Position numbers and translations under genes: made by a program
The notes under the pieces: generated by a model
Told to the model about the DNA's origin: nothing
The model's database searches: none
The model's input: only the letters and a program-made list of their open reading frames with translations
Part shown: piece by piece, positions 22,051 through 34,290 of the stretch
How positions within the stretch are numbered: the stretch's first letter is position 1
How the letters are laid out: each line of letters begins with the position of its first letter
NCBI GenBank assembly: GCA_946811695.1
Contig: OX328125.1
Location: forward strand, 35,635,751 to 35,699,750
Length of the DNA stretch: 64,000 nucleotides
Direction of reading: 5' to 3'
From: Gonocerus acuteangulatus
Taxonomy: Eukaryota; Arthropoda; Insecta; Hemiptera; Coreidae

Positions 22051-22965
22051 CTAGCTGTGCCCGCGACTTCGTCCGTGTGGATAGTTTTTTAAGGCCGTAT
22101 CTCTTTTCGGTTTACACGACGTATAGCCAACGGGGATCAAGCATACAGGCTGCTAGGATTGCTAAAACGTGACAGACCCACTAAGCTAACGTGACAGATA
22201 GCAGACATACAGACAAAAGCTCTAAAAATCATTGTTTTGGATACTATAGCGTTGATAATATTTTTTCCCATATGTCTTCCACGTACAGGCAGCGATCTGT
22301 TATAAATATATCTATTGATAGGTCACGGCTGGAAGTGGCAAGTTGGTGATTTGGGTCAAAGAGTGAACCCCTCCACCTTCTAATGAACCGATTTAGTTTA
22401 TTTTTACAACATTTTTTTCTATTTATATTTCCGCAACGAATACCGAGTTTCGTTGTAATACTACAGTAATTTAGGCCGGTATGGGCGAATAACAACTCTG
22501 GGCCCGGAGTAACCCGCCCCCCCCCCCCCCTCCCCTCCAGATGAACCAATTTTGCTGGTTAACGAACTCGTTCAATCATTTGCTAGGAGAATACTATACA
22601 CCAAGTTTCGTTACGAAAAAAACAAAAACTCTGGTGTCTATTGTGTTAACGATAACTCATCAATTGTTTGATGTGATTCTTTACATTGGGATAACTTTAT
22701 TATTCATAAGCCGATTGACATGAAACAATCGATTGACATCAAACAAGCTTAAGTGAAGCTTGCCAAAATATATAATTGAAAACCGCAACCAAATCGGATA
22801 AGCCGTTTCTGAGATTAGCGCGCACAGACAAACAGATAAACAGACAAAAAATCTAAAAATCATCAAGGCCCCCAGTGGTATTTTTCCCCTTATATCTTCC
22901 ATGTACAGACAGCGATCCATTAGAATTTTATTATATGTATAAATTAGACGTGATGAACATATATT
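22051..22965 (+). mobile_element. Repeat element G, with an element-E fragment inside
   Basis: It starts actagctgtgcccgcgactt, a sequence I recognise as recurrent in arthropod genomes. Related starts are at 27254 and 28079. Two similar tail segments (agacaaaa...ctaaaaatcat...cttccacgtacaggcagcga) end at about 22315 and 22960. Between them 22340-22640 is a minus-strand fragment of element E. Non-coding; transposon class uncertain. Confidence 0.6.
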
Positions 22966-23196
22966 TATATACATATATTATTATAAATAATTAATTTTAA
23001 TTTTATTTTTTTTAATGAAACAGGCTATGCTGGGATATGAATCCAGAGTCTCCTGTTTCATTCACTTATGCGTCACGCTTTACGTTGTCGTACTTGATAT
23101 CATAGTATTATCTGGGTAAAGAAAAATATGGCGTTTTGTTATCTGTCTGAAGCAGTGGATACGCTAGATGAATTAATTCGTAATGTTGTGAAGTTA
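22966..23196. other. No gene recognised
   Basis: AT-rich spacer. Confidence 0.4.
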
Positions 23197-23466
23197 CATG
23201 GGCGTATATAAGGGGGGGCTGCAGCCCCCTGCTTTTCAGCAAAATCTTTCAGCAATATATCAAATTTTGATTTGATCGGTAAAAATTTCATAAAAGCCTT
23301 AAAAATAAATTAAAATAAGATCATTTAGTTCATAAAACATAATTAAGTTGGCTCAAACTCTTCCAAGATCTAAATAGTTAGTATTCCATACACCGGAAAT
23401 GGTCTTAGCCCCCCCCCCCGAAATGTTCCCAGCCCCCTCCGAAATTATTTTCTATATACGCCCATG
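23197..23466. mobile_element. hAT-type MITE
   Basis: TIR CATGGGCGTATATA / TATATACGCCCATG. The 8-bp target duplication is tgaagtta (23189-23196) / tgatgtta (23467-23474), one mismatch. The interior has G and C runs and a cccccctccgaaattatttt-like end that relates it to the copy at 4488-4695. Confidence 0.85.
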
Positions 23467-23474
23467 TGATGTTA

Positions 23475-24067
23475 AGGTCAGGAGCGCAATTGGCAATGCA
23501 TCCGAAGGAAACATTTATCTGCGATCATATCATTATAGGAGGGAGTTAATTTTTATAAAACATGAAGTCACTGACGACGTATTTCTATAGTGTTGTATTA
23601 AACATTTCCTACTGCTTTCTTGATATAGATACACGCGGTCGTTGACGTTTTAAATCCATTCACCGTAAATTCTATGATGTATGAAAATCGTGCCAGTAAC
23701 CGGTCTCGCGAAATGACAGTTACAAAATACTTCAGATGGAGCACGACCCCACTGAGAACGTGAGACCCCTCGCCACTTTTCCACTCGGATTCCCACTTAT
23801 TGTCCCAGTGGGTCTGGGCTTTTTATCGGGGTTAGGCCGAGGACCTATAGGATGTAAACAAGGCCTACCGCTCAGCCTAGCACGTCATCAATGTTTCATG
23901 GCCTGTGTGCTGCTGACCCAACGGTGCGGATTGAAGTTTCACCCCCTTGCCCTCTTCTCTAGGATACTTCCCTTACTCAACGTGGGTCTGGAGGGAATAG
24001 GAAACGTCAGAGTATTGATAGCGCGTTTCCATATCATTTGCGTCCATTTGTTAGAAACTGTAGTTTT
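23475..24067. other. No gene recognised
   Basis: The ORF at 23736-24098 runs into the 5S-derived SINE and has no recognised domain. It is not called. Confidence 0.4.
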
Positions 24068-24231
24068 TACACCGGTTCCCGTTGATCACCGAAGTTAAGC
24101 AATGTCGGGCGTGGCCAGTACCTGAATGGGGGACCGACCACGTGCTGTTGGCATTAAGGGTGGCAACCCGTAGATAGCCCGGCGCGAATGGCCAAGTTGT
24201 AGATACGCTGTAAAAAAACAAAAAAAAAAAA
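24068..24231 (+). mobile_element. 5S-rRNA-derived SINE, 5'-truncated
   Basis: 24068-24153 aligns with the last three quarters of arthropod 5S rRNA: caccggttcccg, gatcaccgaagttaagcaat, gtcgggcgtggccagtacct, gctgttggca. The internal control region needed for TFIIIA/Pol III is present. It is followed by a non-5S tail (gggtggcaacccgtagatag ... gatacgctgtaaaaa) and an A-rich end. The first 30 or so bases of 5S are missing. The tail shows it is a retroposon rather than a 5S gene. Confidence 0.88.
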
Positions 24232-24284
24232 CTTCATTTTAATATTGCTTACTTATCTTATTGTGCGCCGTCGTAGGATACATT

Positions 24285-24390
24285 TTTTACGGCGCATCGA
24301 CATCTATAGTATTAGCGCAGGGCCACCTGTAGGTTGCAATCCTTCCTAAACATCTATGGTGCAGCAGAGGATGTCTTCAACCGGCCAAGA
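24285..24390 (-). mobile_element. SINE-A, 3' part
   Basis: The minus strand ends gatgcgccgtaaaaaa and carries the tail shared with the 5S-derived SINE (acctacaggtggccctgcgc). The tRNA-like head is missing. Confidence 0.65.
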
Positions 24391-25865
24391 AATTGATTAT
24401 ATATATACAAACTGGATAAAGAGTACAGCCGCACCTTGACCAATCAATGGTGTCTAATTTTCAATCATGCAGAGCAAATTGCTGCTTGATGTTGTTACAG
24501 ATTCCTGGCATTATTGTTAACTACTATACAAAAAACTATTAAACTGATTGTTATGAAATTTTAAACATAGATTCTTAATCACACCTCAACTGACAAAGGC
24601 AATGTTTTCTGTATATCTACGCAACAATGGGCGCAAAAATGTCAAAAATCGTACCGTTTGAGCACCAAATTTAATCGAAAATGTCATCATTTAAAAATGG
24701 AGCCACAAAAACGTTTTTTTATATTAATGACAAACCCATAATCTTAGAGTTTTCCAGCTTCCCAGCTGTTTGGAGAAAAATGTAACAAGCGTTTTCGTAA
24801 ACCCTTTTTTTTCGGAAACCACACTAATGTCATGCAAAATGAATTTTATATTTTTTTTGTAATACTGTGGCTACTTAAGTGAATTTTTGTTTGTAAATCT
24901 ATAAACATGTTGTTGTAAATATTACTGATTTCCCGTAAGCGATTCTGTGAAACCAAATTATCACAATATTCACATTTTTAAAATTCGATTAAAAATAGTA
25001 TACCTCCTAGAACATTAGAAGTTCACAGGTATACTTGGGGCATAAGTAACAGCAAATTTGCAAAGTTTCAGAAAAATCTAAAATTATAGGTTAAAATATG
25101 GAATGACCCTCATGTATAAAATGTTATGCTTATTTGCATTAAGAAAAATGCAATTTATATGGTTTGAATTTATTTTTAATTAAGTACATGCTGAAAATAT
25201 TCACCTTTCACACATAGTGGCAGATATAAAGAAATGCTAATAAAAAAACTATCAGGAAATATCAGGCCGAAGTTTTATAAATGAGCTTTAGTACTTCGGC
25301 AGAGATTTCTTTAATCATGCTTTATAAAACAGGCGTTATTTCCTGCAATTTTAAGATTAAACATAATTTGTTTAATCCTAAAACATATTATGTAAATGCC
25401 TACTCGAGTGATATATTTATATTTATGCTGGAAAACGGTTCTATTGAGACTGAAGGGCGCCAAACTATCTAAATTTTGCAGGAATATATAAATAAATTTC
25501 ACCTTTTTAATTTTTTCTTTAAAGTTTCGTTGATAAACTCATATTACATCTGAACCAATTAAAAAATAAATGAGGAAAACAGAGTCAAAGGAAATAAATC
25601 TGATATTTCCGGCTGAGGCAGTTTTATCAAAAATTATGTAAGAACTGTATAAAATCATTTATCTTTCGAGTTACCAGAAAAAAAATTCAGAAATATTAGC
25701 ATTTTCATACATTAGCATTATGAAAATGATAAAATTGGAAATAGCCTAAAACCTCAAAAGTGTTAATTTGACCCTTTTTAACGTTTTTTTTTCCTCTAAT
25801 TAACTCACTTTTATATTGTTAACATTTAACAGTCATATGATTTCCAACATTTTTCCCTTTACAGG
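24391..25865. other. No gene recognised
   Basis: AT-rich DNA. The opposing ORFs at 25281-25502 are on complementary strands and have no domain. Confidence 0.45.
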
Positions 25866-25951
25866 TACCTATTTAAATTATTTAAAGGCTGTGTGGGTCT
25901 AGAGATGGCTTGGGACCCCGAATCCAACCCGAAACGAACGATGAGAGCAGA

Positions 25952-25953
<2 letters not shown>
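25866..25953 (-). mobile_element. SINE-C fragment next to (TA)n
   Basis: ggctgtgtgggtctagagat and gggaccccgaatccaacccg match the body of SINE-C in reverse orientation (compare 35225-35280 and 39650-39725). Confidence 0.5.

Positions 25954-26006
<53 letters not shown>
25954..26006. repeat. (TA)n microsatellite
   Basis: Uninterrupted TA tract. Confidence 0.95.
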
Positions 26007-26007
<1 letters not shown>

Positions 26008-26430
26008 TTGGAAGTAGAACCAATTTTAATAATGATTATTCATTAATGAAATTAGTCTGCTTTATTGCACATTAATGAAAAAACCCAAGGGCGTAAATAA
26101 GACAACCGTAAAAGGAGGTAGAACTGCAATTATGGGGCCCAATCATGGGCCTCCTCAGCCGGGCCTCTTTTACATTGAATAGGCTTCCAATGACGGCTTC
26201 AATTAAAGAAAAATGCCTCCTGCGAATTTAATTGCTTTCCAATTGAATTTGCATTTTCCCTTCTCGGCTTTCTCGAAGCTTTTAAAAAATGTTTTCCTCG
26301 TAGGAATTTCCATTACTTTTTCCTGCCGAGCTTCTGGCGTACCATCGGGAAACGATGGCCGTAATTCCTTTAGAATTCATTAGCTAGGAAAAACCTATGG
26401 TAATAGTACACTACAGTTTTATTTGATTTT

Positions 26431-26603
26431 TTCCCCGGAGCATCGACTTCTTGGCCATTAGTGCTGTGCTATCTATAGGTTGCCATGGAAACATCCATGG
26501 TGCAGCAGGGAACTATCTCAGTAAGCTCATCACTGGAAAAAGTCAACCTGCAACAGGCAGGACTCGAATCACATCTCCCCCATAAGAATACAGCGTGCTT
26601 AGA
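26431..26603 (-). mobile_element. SINE-A, tRNA-derived
   Basis: Minus strand: AAGCACGCTGTATTCTTATG, then GATTCGAGTCCTGCC (B box), body, then ctaatggccaagaagtcgat and a gctccgg end before the A-rich tail. Same family as 47246-47403, with an additional internal body segment (gcaccatggatgtttccatg). Confidence 0.7.
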
Positions 26604-27104
26604 AGAAGAAAACTTTATTAAAATTAATAAAGTTGGCTGCGCAACTTAGTTGGGTTGCTGGCTACACAGGATGCTGATCTTCCTGTTCTGGTATCGATTT
26701 CTGTTTGATGATTTTAAAATTTCGGTCCAGTTCATTACTTACTAGTGAAAATATTTCTTCAAAAGAAATCACATTTCGGGAACACCAGTTTTTTCCCCGG
26801 GTGACCTACAGTTTAATTAGTCTTGTTTTAGTAATATTTTTAGAACTTACTTTTAGAGTAAGTAACAAAAATGAACAATGGCCCCAAGTAAAAAAAATGA
26901 CCATGATACAAATAGACACAGAAATAACAGAATTTTTTAATAATAGATACTGTAATACATACCAATAAATGCCTAAAAGTTATCATTTTCTTCCTCCATC
27001 CATAAGGCGTTTATTGGCACCTATGTGTATCTTTATCATATTTCTTAATTGAGGCCTTTGCTAATGTTTTTTTTACTTTCTCGTTTGTAATATTGTATAT
27101 TTAT
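26604..27104. other. No gene recognised
   Basis: AT-rich; the ORF at 26705-26968 has no domain. Confidence 0.4.
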
Positions 27105-27165
27105 TTTTTAGCTGAACAAGGCTGCCAAAGAGCATGTCGAAACATTCTAAATACAAATGTTTCTG
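27105..27165 (+). ncRNA. Decayed hammerhead ribozyme (ACGU family)
   Basis: tagctgaacaaggctgccaa, then gagcatgtcgaaacattcta, aligns with the 19-kb motifs. The core is CTGAACA instead of CTGACGA and helix II has mismatches, but CGAAAC is kept. The downstream flank (agccgaatcccaac) is shared. Inactive fossil. Confidence 0.5.
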
Positions 27166-27253
27166 AAAATCTTATGTTTTTTCTTAGCCGAATCCCAACT
27201 ATTCCTCGATTTTTTATGACATCAAAGGCTAACTATGTGCATCTCATGAAGAT

Positions 27254-28330
27254 AAACTAGCCGAATACTCGTGCTTCGTCCCGGTTTAATACTGTATCAT
27301 AAACATTAACGCCACTATATAATTTTGTGCAGTTTATCATAGCATGGTTCCCGTCATACTATATGTTATTCATCAATTGACAAGCAATCAAAGTATAATG
27401 TTTCTTGACACTGGGGTGCTCCGGACCAGTGTAAACAAACGGATAACCTAGAGATAACACGTTATCTATAGGTTATCAGTAACAGGAGATATACCAGAAC
27501 AGGTTAAAATTCGTTGTAAATAATAAATGGAAAAGTTATGTTTCCAAGATGTCGTTTGGAAACACCCATTATATTTGCGAGCATTACCATGAAGTGCTCT
27601 GACTTGGGATGCTGATGGGTGAGGAGGATGTGCTAGGGTTCGGGATATTATTACCTCGGATGGACCATCACCAGGTATAGCGTAAACTCCATGAGGGACA
27701 AAATATTAGTTTATTTCTAGTAATTCAAGGTCTGCCATCATTGTTGAAATGAACCGCAAATAAAAATAATATTATGAAATACATACAGTATGGTAACAGC
27801 TTATCGTCCTAGCAACGCATGCTGCCTAGGTGTGCGTACTCTCTTTTAAACAAATTCAAACCCCTCTAAAATACTTAAAAATTTGAATATCAGAAAAACC
27901 TTTCTTAGTGAATGTTTACGTTCTATAGGGAGTGTCCATGCAAAATTTCAAATTTTTCTGTCAATTAGTTTGGGCTGGGCGATGATAGATCAGTGAATCA
28001 GAGAGTGGTATTTGACAAATATATAGTAGAAGATTATGCACGCATAGATTAGCACTACCATTGTATTATTTTATTTTATACTAGCACTGACCGCGGCTTC
28101 GTCAGCGTGGAATTTTGGATTATAAACACCATCGTTTGGGTACCTATTTAAAAAATCTGCTTTACACTAATGCTTCTCTATAAACGATATTAGACGTATA
28201 GCCATCGGGGATCAAAGCACACACGCTGCTAGGGTTTCAAACACGTGACAAAGCCACATAAAGCTGACCCCTAAGGGATTGTTAACCCCTGGAGTGTATA
28301 GAGTGTCTGACAGACAGAATAGAAATATCA
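27254..28330 (+). mobile_element. Repeat element G, two fragments
   Basis: Fragments at 27254-27330 (aactagccgaatactcgtgc) and 28079-28330 (tactagcactgaccgcggct, then gacgtatagccatcggggat, gtctgacagacagaa) match the element at 22051. The DNA between them is AT-rich with no recognised gene. Confidence 0.5.
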
Positions 28331-28412
28331 GTGAAGTATGTTAACAGCAGTGTGCATCTAGAATATAGATGCTCACTACTGTTATTATACTTCACTGAAA
28401 TTACATGGTTTC

Positions 28413-29056
28413 TGTAGCAACATCATATGTTAATTGTGTTTATCAAACGTCAATTGTTTTCTATATATGTCATTTGTTTCCCCATCAAACCTGTAACGTC
28501 TAGCAAGGGTACTTGCCTTTGTACTGTAGTACTGTGTTAGAGTTTTGAGCAAAGATTGGAATGACTGATTACATACGTCATCAGGCCTGTAATGATCCAC
28601 CTAGATTCTGAACGGCTGGGAGCCCATTCTGGATAGTAGGAGATCTCGCTGCATATCCTCGCTGGTAGTGTTGCTGGCGCGGAGTGCGATGTTGAACCTT
28701 TGCTCCCAGTATTTCCATTCCTCTGCTTTATTACCTTCGAAACTGTCTATTTTAAAAGGAATCCTTCCAGAAGTATTTTCTTGGCCCAAATAGAAAGCAG
28801 AATCCTCTGCTTCTCGTCTTTTTTCGTGGCATGGTTCTGTTATTTTACATCCCATCCTCGTCGCCAGTGAAAGAAACACTTTGTATAAACTTTGAACAAC
28901 ATTTTTATTGAATGAATGTACTAGAGTATAAACATAATTTATAAACTGAAAAACTGTGCGTGTTGAACAATAAAACATATGATAGAAAACAAATGACATA
29001 TATGGAAAACAATGGACATATGATAAACACAATTAACATATGATGTTGCTACAGTT
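28413..29056. mobile_element. LTR retrotransposon remnant with inverted LTR pieces
   Basis: The segment ctgtagcaacatcatatgtt opens at 28413 on the plus strand and, reverse-complemented, at about 29056. The minus-strand piece (about 29056 to 28868) reads like an LTR (TGTAGCAAC ... CTTTCA). It is followed at once by TGGCGACGAGGATGGGA, a primer-binding-site-like sequence common in Ty3/Gypsy elements, and then a Gag-like frame. The plus-strand piece shows the element was inverted or rejoined after insertion. Confidence 0.65.
28601..28855 (-). pseudogene. Gag N-terminal fragment, Ty3/Gypsy-like
   Basis: The frame starts MGCKITEPCHEKRR right after the PBS-like sequence and contains FKIDSFEGNKAEEWKYWEQR and then DLLLSRMG. 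The pattern F-x-G-x(4-6)-W-x(2)-W-x(2)-RF followed by an LLL helix is what the start of Gypsy Gag capsid regions looks like. It stops after about 84 codons, so it is a broken gene. Capsid C-terminus, nucleocapsid and pol are missing. Family assignment is from motif pattern only. Confidence 0.55.
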
Positions 29057-31834
29057 TCAAATATACCATTTAAATTAAAATGTGAATTTCGTTAAATAAA
29101 ATTGTTAAGAGATATCCAATGTGCGATTTCAGCATCGAACAACCAGATCCTCTAAATACTTCTTAAAACGTTTATTCTTGATCAAATATTTGATCTAACA
29201 TGGAAGGTGCAGTTACAAAGATTGCAATTATGATATCAATGCAGACAAAGTGTAAAGTCTCCATAAACAAGAGCTACAATAATCTCGTCAGGTTTTATTT
29301 AGATCCCTCCGCTCTTTAATCATCTCCTTCAAATATTGACTCCTGTTTTCCTTATAGAAGATATATATTGGAAAACCTTTTTATTAGTATAACTTATCTT
29401 ATAATCTATATGTGAAATTATTTACCTATTTACTTAATACCCAAGAGAGTAATCCTCCTAGCTGGATTAATTTAAATGAACTCTTTTCCATAAAATCGTT
29501 ACTCAAAAGGTAATAAAAAAATATGGTGAAGATATTTTTTTGTGCCCATTCTTTTCAAAATCGGGCTACTATTGAGCCAACAACAAATATATAAACACGT
29601 ATTTCGACAAGGTGACTTAGGTCTAAGTAGCCAAACTCTAGGAGGTAATTCTAGGCATAATTTCACACAAAAATAGTACGTTTGACGTACGGTCCGATTC
29701 CGAAGAGAAAAGGAGTTATGTCTAATTTTATATTTTTTTTTTTTTTTTTAATGTAGACATAATTTTTTTTAATAAGAAAGGATTGCTCAAAAACGTTTTA
29801 AGATTATTTTTTATTTTTTTATTTATTTGGAATTTACAACAATGTATAAGATACATTTTAAGATTATTAAATTCTACTTATGCCATCATAATCATAAAAT
29901 GGACACAATTTCCGTTAAGAAACAGTGACATAATTCAGTAAACGCATTGATAGAAAATACTTTGTGGCCGTACAATAACGCACTTCTGTTTTTCTCGATG
30001 AATCAGAGGTTTCTCGGGAATTGTTTCCGCAGCCCCCTAACGGACTGCAGATTCACTACTTACAGGAAAACACTTAGTAAGCATTAAATCTCTTAAATTG
30101 AAGTGGTGAAAATAAAATGATATATTTTCTACAAAAAAAGGACATTTCAAAAATAAAAAAAAAAACAAGGAAAAATTATTCCAAAGAGAGAATTTGTCGA
30201 CAAAAATCCCTATAGATTAGCATAAAGAAATTGACATTGCTGGTAGATTAATAATATATATTTCCGGTGAGATAAGCGGCTTTGAACCAGTTTAAATTAT
30301 CAAGAAAAAACTCATGGAGATAAGATGGATAATATGAATTAATAACCACCATTTTCAATTCGGAATCCTGTAGGATTAGTAAGTCTTAATGCGCAAGATC
30401 CCTGCAATGGCACCGTCACACAATGGCACCGTCACACAGTGGAACGACTAATGGAAAAACCACGACATTGGCACATTTTTATTTATTTATTTCATTCATT
30501 TTTGTATTAACTCGTTCTTAAAACCTTACAGAATAATTGCTCCCTATAAACTTTGAAAAAAGTATCAATGAACTAATATTTCTTGAGAATGAAATACTAA
30601 CGTGGATGATGCCATAGACGAAAAAAAGTACATTGACATTTTGATAGGATGGTAGGATTTTTGGTAGGATGTTCCTTTCTACTCAGTTCACTTTTAGAGC
30701 CTATTTCAGCATTTAAAAAAAGACATCGCCTCGGAATTTTTTGGAACAAAGTATAGGGTTGTTTCGATGAAATCTCACTTTTAATTATTTTTCAAGGTGT
30801 GGCACAGATCGATTCGTTACATTGTTTTTTTGGGGGGGTTTTCTACTATTCACAGAGATTAGCTTCGACCACCTGTGACCTTGGGCACAATAACAAACAC
30901 AGAAAGCAATATTTGGCTGTTTGTAAATAAATAGTTGGTAAACAACCTACTACGATTACAAAATATCATGTAATACCATTCATAAGTTGTCATTTTGCTT
31001 CCTAGACACGATGTTGAAATCGAAAAGTGACTTTTTCGAATTAATCAAAGAACCGGGTTCCTCCGGAAATTTAGATGGTTTAAAAAATGAAATGTTACGG
31101 CATGTGTGTTGTCTCGCTTCAGATAACAATTTTTAACTCCTTTAAAATAAATTAAATAAAAAACTATTGTTCAACTTTGCGCAAAAAGTGAGCAGACTCA
31201 TCGTGTAAAAGGGCAAAATTTGTTGAAAAAAAACCAAGGAAGTCTTGCTAAAACCTTCAATTTCCCTGAAAAATTGTTTGATGAACCCGATGAAATTAGT
31301 TTTGACAAACCTTGGCCATAAAACAATACATAAGTATATAATCTGACTTGTATTAACCCCCTTGATTCCGAATGGGGTTAGTGTACTCTGATCCAGATTT
31401 CAAAAGTCAAATCACTGACTGTACATTTCGTCTACGTTCGTCCCTTAAGGTGTGAGAATTTGCGTCAATAATTTATTTTAATCTTAATCAAAAAAGAGAA
31501 GATGACATTCATTCTCCAAGAATTAGTCTTGAAGATAAGAAGGGGTTTATTAGCCAAGTCGTCGCACCATCCTGTCACGAATCCAAAGAGAACTATCACG
31601 AACTTAACACTTTCTATCCAACACTTTCCAAATACTTATTTTCAATTCCTTATAGGGTTTGATATTAACATACCTTTATCTTTGCCACTATCAGTGAAAG
31701 GAGAATCTATTTAACATATGATTAACTAAAAATTAATTCAAACCATATTAACGGTAAACCTACTTATCAACGGTAAACGTTTTATACACAAATTATGACA
31801 AAGACTGAAAAACCAAAATGTATAAATTGCTACA
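29057..31834. other. No gene recognised
   Basis: AT-rich, homopolymer-rich DNA. A 16-bp unit, caatggcaccgtcaca, is duplicated at 30405-30437. No supported gene. Confidence 0.5.
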
Positions 31835-32010
31835 CGATTGTGGACGATACGGCTTGTCGCAACTGTAACTCCTTTAGAATGGCCTTTATGCCTCAAATAA
31901 AGTATCGAATAAGACCAATTTTCAATATATTACTTCGTCGATGGATAGAATATGTTGGTTCTCTAGTTTGCCCGGATTTGCATATTCGATAGTTTGACAT
32001 GGTAGGGACG
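31835..32010. mobile_element. MITE family A, right part
   Basis: acgattgtggacgatacggc, tcaaataaagtatcgaataa and the right end tgcatattcgatagtttgac...gacgatat match 16921-17166 in reverse orientation and 4700-4857 in the same orientation. Confidence 0.7.
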
Positions 32011-32118
32011 ATATGTTGACTACATAATATATAGTAACGTACTATGTTACAGTTATAGTGTAAATTAACATCATGCTATTATAAAATTATAATTTAGAGT
32101 AATATATAATATATATTA

Positions 32119-32335
32119 GGAGGCTCGGTGGCCTTCAGTGCTAAGGGGTGAGCAATTCACACTCTGAGCCAAGGGACGTGGGTTCGATTCCCACTATGGG
32201 GTGGTGGCTATTCTTTAGAAAAAAGATAAGGCATCAGCCCTATCCTGGCTAGAAAAGGGTGGTAACTAATAGATAACCCGTCTAAAATTCTACGTTAATA
32301 ATAATGGCCGTTAAAATTTAAATAATAATATTTAT
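32119..32335 (+). mobile_element. SINE-B, tRNA-derived
   Basis: The head ggaggctcggtggccttcag ... gggttcgattcccac resembles a tRNA with a long variable region; the B box ggttcgattcc is perfect. The body includes tatcctggctagaaaagggt and the tail taacggccattatt-type sequence (here taataataatggccgttaaa). Other copies on the minus strand: 39395, 49041, 57606, 58472. Confidence 0.8.
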
Positions 32336-32965
32336 TATTAACTTATAATAAATAATGTAACTATACTATGTATAACTTATAATTCAGAGGCATGAAGTGA
32401 CTGTTGTGCGCAGTTATTTGGGGCTTTACGACCCTCTCTTCTTGAGTAGCACACAGTACACTAACCACAAACTCTGACAAAAGGTCACCGACAGTACACA
32501 CCCCAGCATCAACTTCCCCAGGTGCTCTACCTGTAACTACGTGTAAAATGCACAATCCATTCAAAGTAGTGAAATAAAAGTCAAATGAAGGCATACCCGA
32601 ATCAGGAGTGAGGTCTGCTCCAGGGGGTTCTTCGCTCGCTCCCGACAGAAAGTCGCCAAGACATGCACAATAACGCATGCAATGCCTGGATACATGCGTA
32701 GTGCAGCCATTAAGTGTATTACCCGGCTAATAAAACCGGACTAGAATCAGCACGCTGCTCAACGGGATGCTGCGTGAACCGTCCGATACTTCTTAAATAT
32801 CCAGTATATGTATGTACAAGTACCTACATAATTATTTATTTCGGTTGGATAAAAATCCCCCGAAGTAAATTACACCCCCAAAAATGGAGAAACCCACCCC
32901 CAATAACCTATAATTCAGGCACAGGTATATGTAGGTAGGTAACCTGGTTTATGTTTTTTGCCGGT
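32336..32965. other. No gene recognised
   Basis: The minus-strand ORF 32678-32361 (105 codons) has no recognised domain. It is not called. Confidence 0.4.
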
Positions 32966-33160
32966 GAAAACGTGCTGAGAAGATGGAAGAGGAGTGTTGT
33001 AAGGAAAATATTTGAGAGAATGATAGTTATTGGATAAGGTCGGACAACAAGAGTTATTTGGCAAGCCGGATATTGTGAGTATTATCAAGAAAAGAAGATT
33101 GGGCTGAGTTGGTCATGTGGAAAGGATGCGACTCTGCGATTCACTGGTCAACCGGGATGG
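32966..33160 (+). pseudogene. RTE-like LINE, C-terminal remnant
   Basis: Conceptual frames read ENVLRRWKRSVVRKIFERM and, after a frame change, QELFGKPDIVSIIKKRRLG, a stop, then VGHVERM. These match the signature near the C-terminus of RTE-type reverse transcriptases (R-x-LRWxGHVxRM preceded by a P-D-I-V segment). One frameshift and at least one TGA break it. It runs directly into the end of element E at 33161. Confidence 0.72.
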
Positions 33161-34067
33161 ACAAAAAGTCCGTCACGCAGGAGCTGCATAACTAAGCACT
33201 TTCCTCAGAATTTGGGTAGTGTAGACTGCTTTCCAGAACAATTTGCTTAAAATATCCTACATAAATAAAATAAAACGTGAATAGTTCTCTTTTAATTTTG
33301 TAATGAGTAACTGATCAATTATTAATTTGCTTCCAGAGTTATGTTTACACATGGTACCTACTACACTACGTAATAAATACAAAAAACCTCATATTATCGT
33401 ATTTTGATCTAACGCAGGAACAGGATATAGCCCCTCTAGTGGTAGAAAGCGCTCCTTGCGGCGGCTTTGTGAACCTACGTCTGGCGGGCTTTTCTATTGA
33501 AATATATTACAGAGTAAACCCCCCCCCCCTTTCCGATTGACCGATTCAGCTCATTTTTACAACACTTCTTTCTCAGGAGTTACCCACGACGTATACCGCG
33601 TTCGTTACAATACAGCAGAAATTACGACCGGTATGAGTATATTAGTAATTTGGGTCCGGAGTAAACCCCCCCCCCCCCTCCTAATGAACCGATTTAGTTT
33701 ATTTTTACAACACAAATTTACCTGTGGATTACCACTACGAATACCGAGTTTCGTCGAAACATACCAAAAATCACGGTATTGTGGGTCCGGAGTAAACCCC
33801 CCCCCCCCTCCTAATGAACCGATTTAGTTCATTTTTATATCTCTCTTTTCTCTCTATATTACCACTACGAATGCCAAGTTTCGTTAAAATATAACAAATA
33901 TTACGGCTGACATGGTCAAATTAGTGTTTTGGGTTCGGGGTAAACCCCCCCTTCCGGTGGACCGACTTTGGTGATTAACGAACTCGTTCAATCGTTTGCT
34001 AATTGAATGCTATATACCAACTTTCGTGACGAAAAAACAAAAACTCTGGCCGCTATCGTGTTAACAG

Positions 34068-34141
<74 letters not shown>

Positions 34142-34290
34142 GCATATATATATATATATAAATTTTAACGGGGGTCATTTTCGGTGTCTACTAGGCAGGA
34201 TCGATAAAGATTTGAAGAAATTTTTCAAAAATTCCGTCATGAGTCCAACCTCAATAGCTACTTTCCTTCGGAGGAAAGTGCTAAAAGGAG
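33161..34290 (-). mobile_element. Element E, inverted full-length-like copy
   Basis: Same order as 13880-14968 but on the minus strand: gtcacgcaggagctgcataa end block, tandem units of about 145 bp (33510-34065), (TA)n at 34068-34162, then the cttcggaggaaagtgctaaa end block. The C runs seen on the plus strand are the complements of the G runs in copy 1. Confidence 0.7.

Noticed and set aside
24068..24153. Functional 5S rRNA gene
   Set aside because: The 5' third is missing and the 3' side continues into a SINE tail shared with tRNA-headed SINEs; there is no T-run terminator.
33161..33260. Helitron 3' end at the ggacaaaaagtcc hairpin
   Set aside because: No CTRR terminus follows at the expected distance and the hairpin belongs to the RTE/element E junction.
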